DNA from: Myxocyprinus asiaticus
Lineage: Eukaryota; Chordata; Actinopteri; Cypriniformes; Catostomidae
NCBI RefSeq assembly: GCF_019703515.2
Contig: NC_059356.1
Location: forward strand, 25,783,197-25,847,196
Direction: 5' to 3'
Length of the DNA stretch: 64,000 nt
Shown here: positions 61,788 to 64,000 of the stretch, one piece after another
How the letters are laid out: every line of letters starts with the position of its first letter
Position numbering within the stretch: the stretch's first letter is position 1
The notes under the pieces: model-generated
What the model saw: only the letters and a program-made list of their open reading frames with translations
The model's database searches: none
What the model was told of the DNA's origin: nothing
Program-made: the position numbers and the translations under genes

Positions 61788-61978
61788 GCATGGGGTGCTG
61801 ATATGCTGGTGTCCCCAACAGGCTTCTTAACTGGCTTAACCAGCTTCATCAGAAAGACCATGCTCACTGACCTGCCATTTTTGCTGGTGAATGGCATGGC
61901 TATGCTGGTCCACCTGCTAGACCAGCACCATACCAGCACTTGGACAATTCATGTTGGTCTAAGCTGGTCTTTTTAGCA
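61788..61978. mobile_element. GCTGGT/ACCAGC foldback repeat, copy 3
   Basis: ACTGGTCCCCAGCATGGGGT and GATATGCTGGTGTCCCCAAC on the left; ACCAGCACCATACCAGCACT and TAAGCTGGTCTTTTTAGCA on the right. Opposite orientation to copy 1 judged from the GTCCCCAAC side. Confidence 0.65.
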
Positions 61979-62130
61979 ATGAAATAAAGACAATAATGCT
62001 GATATGTTTCAGCTTCAGGGAAGCTAAGTGATACCTCCATCATGAGAGTGAGAGATTAAAATGAGACATTTGTGCTTTCCCAATAAAACAGTGGGTGTTA
62101 AACACTTCTATTTAAATGTAATAAAGACAC

Positions 62131-62361
62131 TAGGGCTGGGCGATAGGACGATGTAATCGAATATCAACGATGTCTTACAAAGATCCCGATGCCGACTGTG
62201 AACAGATGATGATCGACAAAATTGGGAAATGGCAAAACCATGGATCTGGGAAGTCAACAAATATATTAAACAGTGGCCAGGGTGTGACTTGCACCCACCA
62301 CCCGCAAAATACGACGAGGCTGAATCCAGTTTGCAAGCTCCTCGTTCAAATGTATTTCATG
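62131..62361. mobile_element. hAT-like element, left end
   Basis: Starts TAGGGCTGGGCGATAGGACG, a relative of the hAT terminus at 59332. The interior ATCGAATATCAACGATG follows. The matching right end was not found within the window; a later MITE at 62362 sits inside or beside it. Confidence 0.5.
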
Positions 62362-62516
62362 CAGGGCCGTAGCTAGTGATGTGAAAGGTGGTAATGATTC
62401 TATGGGCCCAAAGGTACAGAGGGCCCCACAACAAATTCTAAACTATATTTTTTAATAGGAAAGGGGCCCAGAGCATTATACAGTCAGGGGGCCAAGATTA
62501 CCTTGGTACGGCCCTG
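62362..62516. mobile_element. 155-bp hAT MITE with 8-bp target duplication
   Basis: Ends CAGGGCCGTAGC and GGTACGGCCCTG are inverted. It is flanked by ATTTCATG at 62354-62361 and again at 62517-62524. Non-coding; the interior is rich in GGGCCC. Confidence 0.9.
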
Positions 62517-62701
62517 ATTTCATGCATGGGTAATTTTGCAACAGGTGGGCGACCTGTCTCAGAGTGACACATGACAAGAAATGCTGTTAGTCACAAAGAC
62601 ATGCGCTTGAAGAAACACACTTTATTACATTTTTAAGAACAGACTAAAGAAAAGCCATCAATGCTTGTGTCTAATTTGCTGTTTGTTCAGGCGTGCAGCA
62701 C

Positions 62702-63290
62702 AAGCCTGTCTCATGGAACAAGCGCATGTAAAGAGTTTTCACTCTTTTTTTTCTCTGTTTCATTCATCTGAAAACTGTTTTCAAGAATAATGTCGTCTTT
62801 GAGAATGCTTCAAATTATCTCCGATCATTTTGGGAGGTGCTGTGCGTTTAATTCACATCCACCTCGTGGTTGAAATGCATTGCGGATTCCATGATGCAAA
62901 TGGAGCCGTTGGAGACGGTAAATGTTTGGATTTGGGGAGGTGGTTAAATAAGATTTTTTGATCATTTCGTTGTTTTATTGTTTTTTTAGTTTAGTTTAAA
63001 GTGCAATTTGAATTTAGAAATGTCTTTTGTTTATGTTTTTCATGTTTCAATAAATTAATTACATTTTGAAAGCAAAAAAATTCACCTGATTCGCTGAAGC
63101 CTGTCATGTGGAACAAGCGCATGTAAAGAGTTTTCACTCTTTTTTCTCTGTTTCATTTGACTGAAAACTGCTTGTAAGAATAATGTTGTCTGTGGGAATG
63201 CTGCAAATTATCTCTGATCAACTCCATAGGTACTGTGAGTTTAGTTCACTTTATTTCCACACAGTTGGCATGCATTGTGAATGCAACTCT
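62702..63290. repeat. Direct duplication of about 190 bp
   Basis: CATGGAACAAGCGCATGTAA, then AGAGTTTTCACTC, runs to about 62890 and recurs from about 63105 (GTGGAACAAGCGCATGTAAA) to 63290, roughly 395 bp apart. The units have diverged by point changes and small indels. Non-coding; probably part of a larger transposon. Confidence 0.75.
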
Positions 63291-63305
63291 GCAGGTTCAG
63301 TAATA

Positions 63306-63844
63306 TACACACTACCATTCAAAAGTTTGGGGTCACTTGCCTGAAATGTTTCTCATGATCTTAAAAACCTTTTGATCTGAAGGCGTATGATTAAATGTTT
63401 GAAATTAGCTTTGTAGACAAAAATATAATTGTGCCAACATATACATTTTTTTAATTACAAAACTAAAATTTTATAAATAAAAATTTAAAAAAAGTTTTTG
63501 AAATTGATGACTTGGACCAAATAATTAAGAAACTAAGTGCCCAGCATATAGATGGGAACTCCTTCAATACTGTTTAAAAAGCATCCCAGGTTGATACCTC
63601 AAGAAATTGGTTGAGAAAATGCCAAGAGTACATTTCTGCAAAATCTAGGCAAAGTGTGGCCACTTTGAAGATGCTAAAATATAACATAGTTTTGATTTAT
63701 TTTGGCACAACATAATTCCCATATTTCCATTTCTATTATTCCATATTTGTGATGACATTACTATTATTCTAAAATGTGAAAAAAATAAATAAAAACAAAA
63801 TAAAGAATGAGTAAGTGACCCTAAACTTTTGAACAGTAGTGTAT
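63306..63844. mobile_element. Tc1-derived MITE, uninterrupted copy
   Basis: Inverted ends CACACTACCATTCAAAAGTT and AACTTTTGAACAGTAGTGT next to TA. Same family as 7829-9945 and the fragment at 24855-25138. It shows what the host of the younger Tc1 looked like before that insertion. Confidence 0.85.
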
Positions 63845-64000
63845 CTTTGTATTAAATAAACAAAATCGAAAGTGATTAAATCATAAAGTAATGCAAGGCA
63901 CATTAACCTTGAACCTAAAATTGAGTTTTATTTTATTTAGGCAGCATAAACTGTATTACCAAAACACAATACAAACACAATCGATAAGAACACACATTTG

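Larger units (their letters stand above)
43799..64000 (-). other. prkcb: prkcb intron 3 (5' part outside window)
   Basis: At least 20.2 kb with no trace of the preceding C1A exons. Besides the listed elements, 49330-51850, 52470-54000, 54850-58170, 58440-59210 and 60680-61780 are AT-rich DNA without recognisable genes. Two unique stretches (50000-50300, 61140-61270) are listed as candidate conserved elements. Confidence 0.83.

Noticed and set aside
54655..61978. GCTGGTGG-like words resembling E. coli Chi sites
   Set aside because: They come from a eukaryotic interspersed repeat; Chi has no meaning here.
43799..64000. Search for prkcb exons 2 and 3 (C1A domain) in the right part
   Set aside because: No stretch resembling the C1A zinc motif or the exon 3 VVHKRCHEFV region was found on the minus strand; they must lie outside.

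Overview
The window is a piece of a fish genome, most likely a cypriniform teleost. The protein-coding content fits a vertebrate conventional protein kinase C. The repeat content (several Tc1/mariner families, DIRS-type retrotransposons, hAT and TTAA-flanked MITEs, tRNA-derived SINEs, long CA and TA microsatellites) is typical of carp/zebrafish-like genomes. The organism call is inference from repeat style; no species marker was found.

One host gene spans the whole window on the minus strand: prkcb (protein kinase C beta). Six internal exons are visible, in transcript order 43798-43687, 40800-40672, 32431-32275, 32076-31942, 16128-16032 and 3112-2972. Their lengths are 112, 129, 157, 135, 97 and 141 bp, all with GT/AG splice sites and compatible phases. 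They encode the C1B zinc domain, the C2 calcium/phospholipid domain, the V3 hinge and the glycine-rich loop that opens the kinase domain. By the usual 17-exon layout of vertebrate conventional PKC genes they are exons 4 to 9; the first three exons and the rest of the kinase lie outside. Only 771 bp (about 1.2%) is exonic.

The introns are a museum of transposons. Intron 9 (1-2971) has a SINE and hAT debris. Intron 8 (3113-16031) has nested MITEs, a Tc1 with long inverted repeats inside an older Tc1-derived MITE, three SINE copies or fragments, and a SINE that split a foldback MITE with a clear target duplication. Intron 7 (16129-31941) holds a 6.4-kb pile of TA-targeting elements: two foldback elements in opposite orientation bracket a Sleeping-Beauty-type transposon and a Tc1 with another Tc1 inserted in it. 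It also holds a DIRS copy lacking reverse transcriptase and a further Tc1. Introns 6, 5 and 4 are poorer in large elements but carry MITEs and several unique stretches that could be conserved regulatory DNA. Intron 3 (43799-64000) holds a 5.3-kb DIRS element with inverted terminal repeats and an internal complementary region, a hAT element and a small hAT MITE with exact 8-bp target duplications, a two-unit-length minisatellite and other MITEs.

Every transposase, reverse transcriptase and recombinase frame seen is broken by stops, frameshifts or deletions, so the window encodes one working protein segment (PKC beta). I found no RNA genes, no second host gene, no CRISPR and nothing that amounts to a new biological system. 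The most rewarding items are the pair of foldback elements that would form long hairpins in prkcb pre-mRNA, the octamer/CCAAT/TATA arrangement inside the DIRS terminal repeats, the nested insertions with readable target duplications, and a perfect RFX X-box dyad in intron 9.
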